In this document: one piece after another, positions 55,201-64,000 of the stretch | How positions within the stretch are numbered: position 1 is the stretch's first letter | How the letters are laid out: every line of letters begins with the position of its first letter | DNA from: Anisus vortex | Taxonomy: Eukaryota > Mollusca > Gastropoda > Planorbidae | Direction of reading: 5' to 3' | Assembly (NCBI GenBank): GCA_949126835.1 | Contig: OX421497.1 | Location: forward strand, 18,410,409-18,474,408 | DNA: 64,000 bases | Made by a program: the position numbers and the translations under genes | Notes under the pieces: generated by a model | Told to the model about the DNA's origin: nothing | What the model saw: only the letters and a program-made list of their open reading frames with translations | Databases searched by the model: none

Positions 55201-58200
55201 ACAGTCAATGACAAGCTGTCTTGGTCTGACCACTGCCAAAGCCTGTATAAGAAAATCCACCAAAGACTTTTCTGTCTTAGTAAACTAAAGACATTTCATA
55301 TAGACAAGACCATAATAAAGCTTTTTTACACAGCGACTGTTGGTAGCATCATCATCTTTGCAATAGCCTGCTGGTACGGTAATGCAGTATAGACCGACTA
55401 ATAATTATAGCTTCTCTTACAACTTAGACAGATAATTGCCTATAATCAATGAGTGATAAAATCCTTCAGGACCATGCGCACCCACTACTCGACAACTACA
55501 ATAGGTCTAGTCGAAGTGGACTTGTATGGTATTTTCTTGTATGGTAAGTGGTACGATAGTGTGCACGCATGTCTATTTTTTATACATATATTTTTGTACT
55601 TATATATTGTTTAAAATAGGCTGAAAGACGGAACGCCAGTACCAGTAATTAAATTAAATTTCAATATAATAAAGCAATTTTATCTTTCTTATCTTGGTGC
55701 AAGAAATTAAAACCTTTCATTACCCTGAAATCGATACGAAATAATTAGCCTATATGGGAGCTAAATCTGGCCATTCCTAGGCAAATGTGCAAAAGCATAC
55801 CGTACCCATTGTGGGGTAATGCAGATAACCTGTGGCTAACAAATAGGCATGCATTAGGGCAAAGGGGCATAACAAACATCTCTCGGAATAGGGTTGATGC
55901 TGGCATTTTTATAGAGATGTGATGGCGTAATAAAAAGATATGCTAGTAGACCTATTAGAGCGTTCTCAGTGGGCGTGGCTTAGTTTTTTTTGTGACGTAT
56001 TTGTGTAAATAGAAGCCACTATTGGTGTACAAAAATGGTGAAGTACTTCTTTATCACGCCAAATTCACATCTGAATATTGGCTATCCTACTCAAAAATAA
56101 GGAGGTTAAATAGTAGTACTGTAGATTAATTGATTAATGTGATTAGGCTAGGGCCGGCTAGACCTATTTACACTTTCAATTTCACTTTATAGGCCTACAC
56201 TTTTAATGTTTCGTAGGCTAGGCTAATGGCTAAGTAGGGATGACAAGTGATAGTGTTGGTGAATAGGCTATCTAGTCAAGTCACTAATAGGCTCACATTG
56301 TCTATGATCTATGTCTATGATAATAATAAAATAGCCTTTTTTATTTAACAGACATAATACAGCTTAAATCTTAATAAGACTTAAAACACAAAACATCATT
56401 TTAAAAAAGCTTGAGCCTATATGAAACTTTATTAATACAGCGGCCTTGTACTTGTACACCACTACTACACAAAGTAAACAAAAATCACATGCTTTTTGTC
56501 ACGTGATTGCAAACGCCCTATAGGTAGATTTGAAGCTTAAGTGCTAACTCATTAACTGACAAAAATGTATGACTACTGTGTCATTGTGGGTATTACGGCA
56601 GGTATTATGGTTTACCATTTGTAAATGTGACTTATGTATTTATATAGAGTAAAGAGGAGAAGGTGTGTAAAGTTAAACATTTAAATGCACTGCACAAATA
56701 CTTGCTGCATTAAAATCAAAATTGAATTCATGCTAGCCAAAAATTAAACCCACAGAAAAAAATATAAAAGACGTAACAAACTTTTTGATACAGTACTAAA
56801 TAAAAAGTCAAGACTTTCCTTTTTGGATAATCAAGTTCCATATTTCATTCTTATCCTGACTTGTATGTATGTATGTATATGTATATGTATATATATATCA
56901 TGTAGAGTAAAGTTCGTACTAACCTCAAGTTCTCTTTCCACCCGTGCTTCAATCAAAGGCAAGTTGTGAGGTTTGTTTTGATTTTCTAACAGCAATTCTT
57001 TATGCTTTTTATTCATTTCATGTCTTTGGGCTGTCATAAAAAATAATAAACATATTTATTTCCTCAAAATATATTTTTCAAGTTTGTATATAGTGTAAAT
57101 TACTTCAGCGCAAACACCACCTCGTAGCCAACCCCACCTTGTAGCCAACACCACTAGAAAAAACATTTGCAGTTGCTCTATTTCCCTGTCTACTACGAAA
57201 ACTACTGTCTATTTAAAGAAAGTAGTACTTCCTCAATATCCTTAGGCCATTTCAGTTACAGGAACTTCAGGAAGAGCATTTTTGAGATAAGAAACCCCCC
57301 CGACATTTGGAGCCATGGCGGCGGCTATGCAAAAAACCTCCCACCAGATGAATTAGTATGAGGGTGGTATCTGGCTACTTTTTCTTTCCTTTTTACATTT
57401 AAATGTGTTTGCTATAGGATCATAACAATGCTTTTTTATAATAATGTTCATTTTAAAGGGGTGTTCGCAATGAAGTATGCAAAACGTTGGATAGTCCCTC
57501 ATAGTGAACACTTTTTTTTCTGTTGCAGTGGGTATCTAAAAAATGACAAATAATGCACCTCAAAGGGAATATTAATAGATTATTAGATCTGATGTACTTA
57601 GAGCAAGACTCAAGAGAGAAGAAGAGCAGAAAAAAACCACTAAAAAGAGAGGGGTCAAGAAAAGTAATTCCAGTAAGCTCTGATAGCAGCAGCGAAGATT
57701 CAGATTTACTACAACTAATGGAACTAGAAATGGCTGTGGAGGGTGATGACAGTAGCTGAAATAGCTTGGCAAGATATACAATAATAATTGTTGTCAAGTG
57801 TCTGTCAAGGGTGAAAAAAAAGGGGGATGGGCAGAGGTTTGGGCGAAGTGAGAAATATGTGATGGCTGGTCGCATGCACAGTGCACACAGAATTGGGAAT
57901 TTGAAACAAGACACTTTTGTGTGCACTTTGTGCTGCCCTGACCAATGACATCACATCTTCAGACAGATGGTATAAGATCTGTGTTTAGCTTTGTATTTTC
58001 ATTAGCCTTTTTAGATCTCTTATTTCTTTGCATATTTTGTTAAAAATTCATATGGAAAAAAAGAATATAGGTTTATAATAGTATTTCTACAAATGGAACT
58101 AGGTCACAAAAACTAAATAGGGTGATACTTTTAGCCTAGTGGTGTTCACAAAGGGTCATTTACTCTACCATTGAGTGGAAATTGTTTAATTGTTTATTTT

Positions 58201-60780
58201 TCCATTTGTAGAAATACTATTATAAACCTATATTCTTTTTTTCCTTTCATATTGAACAAAGAAAATTTTCTCCAGTGAGCAGTGATGTCACAGCTAGAAT
58301 TAGAACAGCATTGTTTATATTAAATCAAAAATGGTAACCAGAGGTGGAGAGAGGTCGCTCTCTGTCATTTTCTGAAAAGGTGGGGCCATTAAATAAAACT
58401 AGAGTCTAGCATAGCCGTTTCAGTAATACAAAGTGGCACATATATAAGATTAAAAGGGGGTTCTTTAAAGAAAACAGCTATGATTTTCAATAATAAAAAG
58501 TGGGGCCTTTTCAAGAATAACACTAGAAACAAAACTGGTCCAAACTGTCCAGTAAATAAATTAATGTGATAACAAGTTTAAGAGGCAGGCTCTGAGAAAA
58601 CAAAAGGTTGGAAACCACAGAACTAAAGTATCGCAAAGATAGTCTGGATAAAAAGCAAGGCAATAATTTGTTTTGTGCGAATGCAACAGTTTACAAAGCC
58701 AACATAAAATCTTGAGCCATGAAAAGTAGGTCTAAATGATAAATGATTGCCTACTAATAAATCAAAAATTGCTTTTAAAATTCCAAAACTGATTATCACT
58801 TTTGAAAGTGGTCATTGGATTTCCAATTACCGTTATTGTTTAGCATCCATTTATCTTAAATAAATAGAAAAGGTACCGTAACTTACATTTATGATCATTA
58901 ATTAATTTTTGCCTCTGTGTAAAGAGACTCTTCTCTTCCAAATGTTGTACTTCTTCAAGTCCTTTTACAATTTCAAATGCAGTACCATCTAAAAGGGCGC
59001 TAGCCAATGCTGACAGGAGATCATATGATAGCCGCTGCTGAAATTTCCTTAAAAAAAAATGTAAAAAAGGCATTCAAATTTGCTTTTTTTAAATTATATA
59101 TTAATCTCATACTTTGGCATATAATATATATATATATATTTTATATAGTATATAGGCCTAGGCCCTATATAATTTTTTCGGCTATACTTTGGTTTAACTG
59201 CCTCACAGAGTTTTTCTAAGTGCCATATATCAATTTAAAGATCTTTTTGTCCTGAATACAACAATCTAGGTTTCATTGAGCGGTTCCATTTGTGTGATTT
59301 TTATTTAATGTTGAAAATTTGGTAATTGTGCATGTTTTATTAAAAATTGTTACTTCCCTTGAGCTTTTTGTGTTAAATTTTGTTACGTCCCTTTGATTTG
59401 TTTATTTATTTTTTCTTTTATCCCTATACTATAATATCAAACGCACACACTCCATGTACCACGCGCTTCTCGGACCAGATTTTTCCCCACTATCGGTTAG
59501 TTTCTAATAAGTATTTGTTAATGATTACTATCTGTTAGTTTCTAAGCTGTTTAAGTATTTGTTAATCATTATTATCGGTTAGTTTCTAAGCTTTCTAAGT
59601 ATTTGTTAATGATTACTATCGGTTTGTTTCTAAGCTTTCTAAGTATTTGTTAATGAGTAGTATCGGCCAACCTGGCCATATCTTGGGACAGGAAGTAGTA
59701 ATCTAGAAAACCACATGGCACGCATGCGCAACAAGACAGTAGGTGGTCTCAACTTGTAGGGAAGAAAGAACAATAGGATTTTGTGTCTTTTTGTGTTATT
59801 TCATATGAAATACGGTAAGAATAATTTTATTTTTGTATTCATTTGGTGCTATTTTGCCCCTTTTCCCTTTTTGGTATCGGTTCTAAGAAATTCCGACTGA
59901 AAATTTTCGTATTAGGACCTATTGATGAGTGTCATAGGAATCGCTGCAGAATTCATTCATGCATCGTGTTTTATGGCTATGTGACGTCACAAGCCTTTGG
60001 TAAACACAATTGAAATGAATTTTTTTTTTCATTTTCAATAGTCTGCCGCTTTTCCTAAGACACTTATCAATAGATCCACGCGAAAAAATTTTCAGTTGGA
60101 ATTTTTTAGAACCCTACTTTTCGTGAGGCAGCTGAACCAAAGTATTACCATTTTTTCTTCATAACCATTCAAACAATCTTCTTTATTTTTCATGGTTGAA
60201 GTTATTACGCCTGGAAACAAAATTTATAAATATTGAGCACCCAAGCAAAAGGCCCAAGCAAGACCCATGGGCGTCTTTACTATTAGGCCAATTAAGCTCC
60301 ATACTCCATGTCCATAAGTAACTATCACTGATCACACTGTAGGCCTACTTTAAAGTAGCCTACTTTTTGTAGCAATAGTAGGCCTACTAATACACCTAAT
60401 TTTTAATGAAAAGAAAAGGCTTGGTTACGTGGTACTTGGCAAATACTTTTAAATTTAAAGTTAAAATAGCCCCTAGGCCCTGTGCATATTACCTATTGTC
60501 CTATTGTTATTATGAATATGACTTTGACTATACTATATCCCTATATATTATTATATTTATATCATTATCCATTATATTATTATTTATTAATTTATTATAT
60601 TATATTATAATATAAATATATCTTTCGATCATCATCATCAAGTTCATCTACTTTACTCATAAATCATAGCCTGGCCTACCCTGGCAGTTCTCGAGCCATT
60701 TTCTGCAGGTCACTTAAAAGAACATAATGTCTATGTTGAATTTCCTCTTTGTTTATTTGTTCCTGAAGCATCATAATCAT
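52269..60780 (-). CDS. DGCR6: DGCR6 / gonadal (gdl) family protein, 4 exons, complete
   Basis: Exons in gene order: 60780-60680, 59047-58887, 57030-56924, 52481-52269; 582 nt, 193 residues plus stop (human DGCR6 about 220; the N-terminus is shorter here). Junction phases 2, 1 and 0 all restore family motifs. Exon 1 ends [16 protein letters not shown]; exon 2 carries [20 protein letters not shown] and [17 protein letters not shown]; exon 3 [17 protein letters not shown]; exon 4 [20 protein letters not shown] followed by [12 protein letters not shown]. Each has a direct counterpart in vertebrate DGCR6. The protein is mostly coiled coil. Family members affect neural-crest migration in vertebrates and gonad/germ cells in insects; molecular action is poorly known. 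The start is the first of three near-adjacent Met codons (60780; ATGATG at 60774). Gene model intact. Confidence 0.93.
53262..53462 (-). mobile_element. tRNA-derived SINE, family B, copy 1
   Basis: On the minus strand, TGGCTGAGTAGTTAGTGCG (A box) and GGGTTCGATTTC (B box) form a tRNA-like head. The tail at the low-coordinate end has GAGTGTTCGGTTCTCATCCA, itself resembling a second B box. Confidence 0.7.
53645..53888 (-). mobile_element. tRNA-derived SINE, family B, copy 2
   Basis: Minus strand: TAGCTGAGGAAATTAACAC and GGGTTTGATTCCC head, oligo-T, AGATTGTAAAGAATTTTAG, then GTGTGTTGGATTCTTCGCC. Same orientation and layout as copy 1, about 180 bp away. Confidence 0.7.
53985..55545 (+). mobile_element. 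Rex1/CR1-like non-LTR retrotransposon relic
   Basis: Frames interrupted by stops and shifts give, in order, [17 protein letters not shown], a KVNGPDRI block, [19 protein letters not shown] (RT block with SSAFNT), [12 protein letters not shown] (catalytic), [18 protein letters not shown] and [18 protein letters not shown]. The SSAFNT form separates it from the SKAFDK family elsewhere in the window. It lies in DGCR6 intron 3, opposite in strand to the gene. Confidence 0.88.
55550..56820. other. DGCR6 intron sequence, nothing recognised
   Basis: No exon or named repeat. AGGCCT-type words cluster near 56150-56230, and short TG/TA runs end near 56895. Confidence 0.45.
57553..57759 (+). other. Short unexplained open frame, Ser/Asp-rich
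   Basis: 68 codons within DGCR6 intron 2, antisense to it. Lys/Arg-rich middle, then [20 protein letters not shown] and an acidic end. No splice partner or homologue is recognised. It may be a fragment of a transposon-encoded protein or chance. Confidence 0.2.
58054..58244. repeat. 44-bp perfect inverted repeat (hairpin)
   Basis: 58054-58097 and 58201-58244 are exact reverse complements (ends GGAAAAAAAGAATATAGG and TCCATTTGTAGAAATAC), with a 103-bp loop. Noncoding; possibly a small foldback element. Confidence 0.95.
59493..59666. repeat. Degenerate 45-50-bp tandem repeat, four copies
   Basis: Units of the form ATCGGTTAGTTTCTAAG followed by TATTTGTTAATGATTACT. Confidence 0.85.
59676..59770 (+). 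promoter_or_regulatory. Promoter-like cluster inside the inverted-repeat element
   Basis: ACAGGAAGTAG (ETS-type) at about 59689 and CACGCATGCGCA (NRF-1-like palindrome) at 59719-59730, followed at about 59816 by CGGTAAGA, which would serve as a splice donor on the plus strand. Function is inference. Confidence 0.3.
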
Positions 60781-61048
60781 AGTTATAATTATTTGAACTA
60801 TTGCGTTAGTTTGCTATTTATTGGATAATTAGTGCAACTGCCCTAGGGATAGTAGTTTCATTCTTGAAAGCAATCGATCTTTTGGAAAACCTTCGAAAGT
60901 GTTGTCAGTTGCCAACTAGACTTAACTAGAGAAACCTGGAGTGGCAACACAGTTTCCTGTTTATAATACCACGCACTGATCCTGATATTTAGTAATACCA
61001 CGTTACACCATCGCAACATTGTAAGAAAGTCAAAGAAACAAGAACAAA
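60781..61048. promoter_or_regulatory. Shared upstream region of DGCR6 and the DDX10-like gene
   Basis: 268 bp separate the two start codons, which point away from each other. No TATA box is evident in a proper position for either. Probably a bidirectional promoter with both 5' UTRs. Confidence 0.55.
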
Positions 61049-63370
61049 ATGAAGTCCAAAATGCAAAAGTTTTCGTTGACGAAAAAGAGAAACCCTTTGA
61101 TAAAAAGAAAAAATGATTTTAAGAAAGTACAAGAAAAGAGAAAAAAAAAGCGCAATACGGATGCCGAAGAAATAGAGGCTTTAAAAGCGATACTCTGGCC
61201 TCCGCTTGATCAACCAAAGGATGTAAGTGTAGCCGTAGCCTAAAAGTAAAAGTAAAAGTCGGTAAGGTTAGTAGGCCTATCATAGGCCCTATGCCTATAC
61301 TTATACAGTATACAGCCTATACCGCTATTTCTATACTTTAGTAAAAGCCTGCCTATAACTAGCCTATAAGTTATAAGAAGAAGCTTAGAAGGTATGGGCA
61401 TGTAATGTAACATGAAGTCGAGAAGTGATGAAAGTGAGGCCCACTGGTGACTGGTCCTGTGTGGACACTGTGGACCGTGGTTAGTTCACTGGACTGTCAA
61501 CAAAAAAACGGTTCAGGTTCTAACCATTCTAGCCCTACCGCGGACTAATCCCTGTCGCCCTGCAAGAGTTTTGGGCCTAAAGGACGCAATAATCTTCTAT
61601 CAAAGAGAAGGAGAGTCTCTAAACTAATAAGTAAGTTTTATAGTCAAATTAGGGCCTATATAAGTTCAGAAGTCTGATTAACAAAGACATACATACAAAG
61701 AAGGAAAACTGAAGCTGACTTGGTAGCCTACTTATTAAATTAGGGTTAAAATTATTGGAGTATCTAGGCGTCTGGTGACCGGACCAATAGGCTGGGAGAT
61801 ATTGACATATAGGTGATATAGGATATAGCCTATAGCTGGTTTTGGCGGGCATATCATGAGAGATAGGCCTATTTTTCAGGCAGACCTGAATCTATCGTGT
61901 CTTCCTGGCTTAGTGGTTAGCGTATCTGACGGCCAGTCTGACACATTGGGTTACAATCCTCACTGACACCTTTTTTTTCTTTTTTTTTTTTTTTTTTACA
62001 GATTGTAAAGAATTTCAGGGTTGAGACGGGTGTTCGATTCCCAGCAAAAAAACAAGGATTTTCTTAACATTTTGTTCAATTAAAAGGCTTAGGAAAATGT
62101 AATTTTTTTCCCAGGGCAATGCCGGGGAATTTAGTTCGTAGACCTACATGATAGACTTAGGTCTGCCGGAAAAATATCTCTAGTGCTTGTCATCCAGCAG
62201 TCACATGACATGCCCTCGGGAACAATATCTCCCAGCCTATTTGTGCGGTCGCCGGATGCACAGAAACTGCCTAAAATTATTTGTGTTACCTCCCTTGCCT
62301 TGTTATTTTGCGGTCAACCTCATTTTATGTACTTTACAGATTGTGTTAAAAATTTTCACATCCATAAAATGTACCCTACAATTTTATTTAGGTAGAAAAT
62401 GTTTATCTTCAAAACAAAAACGTTTTATTACCAAATCTTCATTTAGGCCTACAACATACATTTAAAAAAAAAATATATGTAGGACATGTTAGACGTTACA
62501 AAAATCATATTGTTATTCTACATTCGATTATACACGCACAGAAATGCAATAGAGTAAATTTCAATGAAGATGTCAGTATCCACTTTATTATCATCCAATA
62601 TAATATGTAGCCTATAATTGAATGGGATAGCAACGTGAATTGATTAAATATCTCACAATATAAAAAAAATGAATTAAAATATTTGGTTAAAGTAAAGTAC
62701 TTTCGGACCAACTGATCATAGTGCTGGTGAAGCAGCATTCACCAGTTACTGTGGCCACTGTATACTAGGCGATGTGTAGCCAACACAAAGCCCAGTCGTC
62801 TTTACTTTACCCCAACTAATGTCAGGTGCCCATCAGATCTGGGTAGACTCAGGGGCACCCTCAAGTCCCTGGAAAAAATCCTAGCTTGCTCTAGAGCTGA
62901 TGAACCCAGAACCTTTGGATAGCCAGTCGAGAACCTTTGGATAGCCAGTCGAGAACCTTTGGATGGCCAGTCGAGAACCTTTGGATGGCCAGTCGAGAAC
63001 CTTTGGATAGCCAGTTGAGAACCTTTGGATGGCCAGTCGAGAACCTTTGGATAGCCAGTCGAGAATCTTTGGATAACCAGTCAAACATGCTGCCCACCTT
63101 GCCCCTAAAAAGATGTAGTTACTATTTATTTAAATGATTAAGTAAAAAAAAGCATATAACGTCAATGGCTAGTATTTTATTAATTAAGCCCCCAAAAAAT
63201 CTTTTGTTGGAAAAAAAAAGATGCAAAAATAAATTAATAGAATTTTGTCCAACTATTTTTTGATAATTAAAAAAAAACTTTGTTAATAAATTGTTTCCTA
63301 TTTCAGAGTGTATTACCCAAAGATATCAAGATCTTTAGTGACCTACCTATCTCAAAAAAGACATTAGAAG
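61049..63370 (+). CDS. DDX10: DDX10-like DEAD-box helicase, first two exons, 3' part outside window
   Basis: Exon 1 61049-61222 (58 codons) is a Lys/Arg-rich, nucleolar-type N-terminus ending EEIEALKAILWPPLDQPKD before gtaagt. Exon 2 63307-63370 gives KIFSDLPISKKTLEGL across its donor, 12 of 14 residues matching the FSDFPLSKKTLKGL segment that opens the Q-motif region of DDX10. DDX10 (yeast Dbp4/Hca4) acts in 18S rRNA maturation in the nucleolus. Junction phase 0 between the exons and phase 1 after exon 2. The helicase core is not in the window. A candidate third exon at 63804 would stop at once. Other DDX proteins share the F..L.LS..TL..L pattern, so the paralogue call is moderate. Confidence 0.62.
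61470..61620 (+). mobile_element. tRNA-derived SINE, family C
   Basis: TGGTTAGTTCACTGGACTG (A box), GGTTCAGGTTCTAACC (B box), CTAGCCCTACC, AATCCCTGTCGCCCTGCA, AATCTTCTATC; the antisense copy is at 9440-9600. Confidence 0.65.
61903..62062 (+). mobile_element. tRNA-derived SINE, family B, copy 3
   Basis: CTGGCTTAGTGGTTAGCG (A box), GGGTTACAATCC (B box), a long oligo-T, AGATTGTAAAGAATTTCAG and GGGTGTTCGATTCCCAGC; same order as the minus-strand copies near 53.3 and 53.8 kb. Confidence 0.7.
62700..62872 (-). mobile_element. SINE family A copy
   Basis: On the minus strand: GAGTCTACCCAGATCTGATG, CACCTGACATTAGTTGGGG, GTGTTGGCTACACATCGCC, GTGGCCACAGTAACTGGTG, the full tail of the family. Confidence 0.75.
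62905..63082. repeat. 22-bp tandem array, 8 copies, in intron 1 of the DDX10-like gene
   Basis: Unit GAACCTTTGGATAGCCAGTCGA, with A/G alternation in GGATAGCC/GGATGGCC. It is open in several frames on both strands only because the unit lacks stops; 22 is not a multiple of 3. Confidence 0.95.
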
Positions 63371-63803
63371 GTATTTCATAATTTAAAAAATGGTGTTAAC
63401 AAATGTGTTGGAATGCAATTCACTCCTTTTTTTTTACAAACTTTTCTAATGTAGGGGTATAATTTATAAGTCCTTTTTTTATAAAAAAAGCTAAAAGTTT
63501 GATAGATTTTAGTCAACTGAGTGACGGGATAGACTATTATTGAAATACGACATAAACTTGCAGATGAAATTTATAACGTCTTAACTTACTTTACTTTCAA
63601 TTGTCCCAGATACAAAAACAGCCTCTATGATACATTTTAAGAACATCATGTTCTTTTCCAATTATTTGATTATGTATGTAAGAGTATATTATAACTTAAA
63701 CATAAAATTTTTTTTACTTGTGTAAAAGTATCGGCATCATTGCTCAGTTCTAGTTCAGATACAAACTTATGTATTAACTATGATTTTATTTTTGTTGTTA
63801 AAG

Positions 63804-63841
63804 GTTTGCCTAACAAAAAAAAAGCCTTGAAAAAAAAATAA
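63804..63841 (+). CDS. Candidate short terminal exon of the DDX10-like gene
   Basis: After a TTGTTGTTAAAG acceptor, phase 1 gives GLPNKKKALKKK and a stop at 63839, with AATAAA at about 63852. It would truncate the helicase to a basic 91-residue peptide. More likely chance or a minor transcript end. Confidence 0.25.
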
Positions 63842-64000
63842 ATAATAATTTCAATAAAAATAGATTTAAGATTGAATCATCAAATGTTATTCAATGTTAG
63901 CTCAAATATTGTGTCCCTTTAAATGTTACATCAGTTATAACTATAAACTGAATCATTTGTAATATTAAGCGTAAAGAAAATTAAATTAAAAAAATTGTTT
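63842..64000. other. Right edge, intron or 3' flank of the DDX10-like gene
   Basis: AT-rich, no exon recognised. Confidence 0.4.

Larger units (their letters stand above)
59184..60145. mobile_element. 962-bp element with inverted ends and inner palindrome, DGCR6 intron 1
   Basis: Ends ATACTTTGGTTTAACTGCCT at 59184 and its inverse (21-22 of 23 matches) at 60123-60145. Inside is a second inverted pair of about 33 bp (59879-59910 and 60079-60113; GGTTCTAAGAAATTCC and inverse). Four degenerate repeats of about 45-50 bp lie at 59493-59666. No transposase frame; a non-autonomous DNA element is the best reading. Confidence 0.65.

Noticed and set aside
53985..55392. Functional gene from the three open frames
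   Set aside because: They are pieces of one retrotransposon polyprotein separated by stops and frameshifts.
61907..61971. Genuine tRNA gene (plus strand)
   Set aside because: Same reason: tRNA-like head of a SINE followed by oligo-T and the family core.
62881..63137. Repetitive open frames on both strands
   Set aside because: They arise from a 22-bp array without stop codons; open in several frames alike.

Overview
The window reads as nuclear DNA of an invertebrate animal, most likely a heterobranch gastropod (freshwater-snail-like). The reasons are short exons with GT-AG introns, AT-rich sequence, many tRNA-derived SINEs with the tail type common in snails (a CTGACATTAGTTGGGG-like core followed by GTGCTGGCCACA), degenerate Jockey/CR1/RTE-type retrotransposons, and scattered AGGCCT-rich patches. 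The species call is inference; the metazoan call is firm.

Layout. (1) 1-32,830, plus strand: most of SPAG17 (PF6 homologue, central-pair apparatus of motile cilia and flagella). I read 39 coding exons that stay in phase for 2071 residues to the stop; the N-terminal exons lie before the window. One intron is AT-AC with U12-type signals and one is GC-AG. Its introns hold a 58-bp and a 23/48-bp tandem array, SINEs, a terminal-inverted-repeat element and two retrotransposon fragments. (2) 33-35.7 kb: convergent intergenic DNA. (3) 45,381-35,732, minus strand: a five-exon gene for a small coiled-coil protein that I align by eye with MIX23/CCDC58, divergent and with an internal deletion. Its introns hold a 1.5-kb minisatellite built from 46- and 65-bp units, a 25-bp array and two retrotransposon fragments; a foldback element lies about 100 bp upstream of its first exon. 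(4) 46-51.3 kb: a stack of nested mobile elements. An old RT relic was hit by a 211-bp hAT-like MITE and by a 3,080-bp hAT-like element with an exact 8-bp target duplication, and the latter contains a further non-LTR retrotransposon. (5) 60,780-52,269, minus strand: complete four-exon DGCR6 homologue, with another RT relic, paired SINEs, a 44-bp hairpin and a 962-bp inverted-repeat element in its introns. (6) 61,049 to the right edge, plus strand: first exons of a DDX10-like RNA helicase gene, head to head with DGCR6 across about 268 bp.

The four genes do not form a pathway: an axonemal protein, a putative mitochondrial intermembrane-space protein, a DGCR6 protein and a ribosome-biogenesis helicase. 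The most distinctive content is the minor-spliceosome intron in SPAG17, the nested transposons, and two arrays that mix long and short repeat units. All homology calls were made by reading, without database searches.
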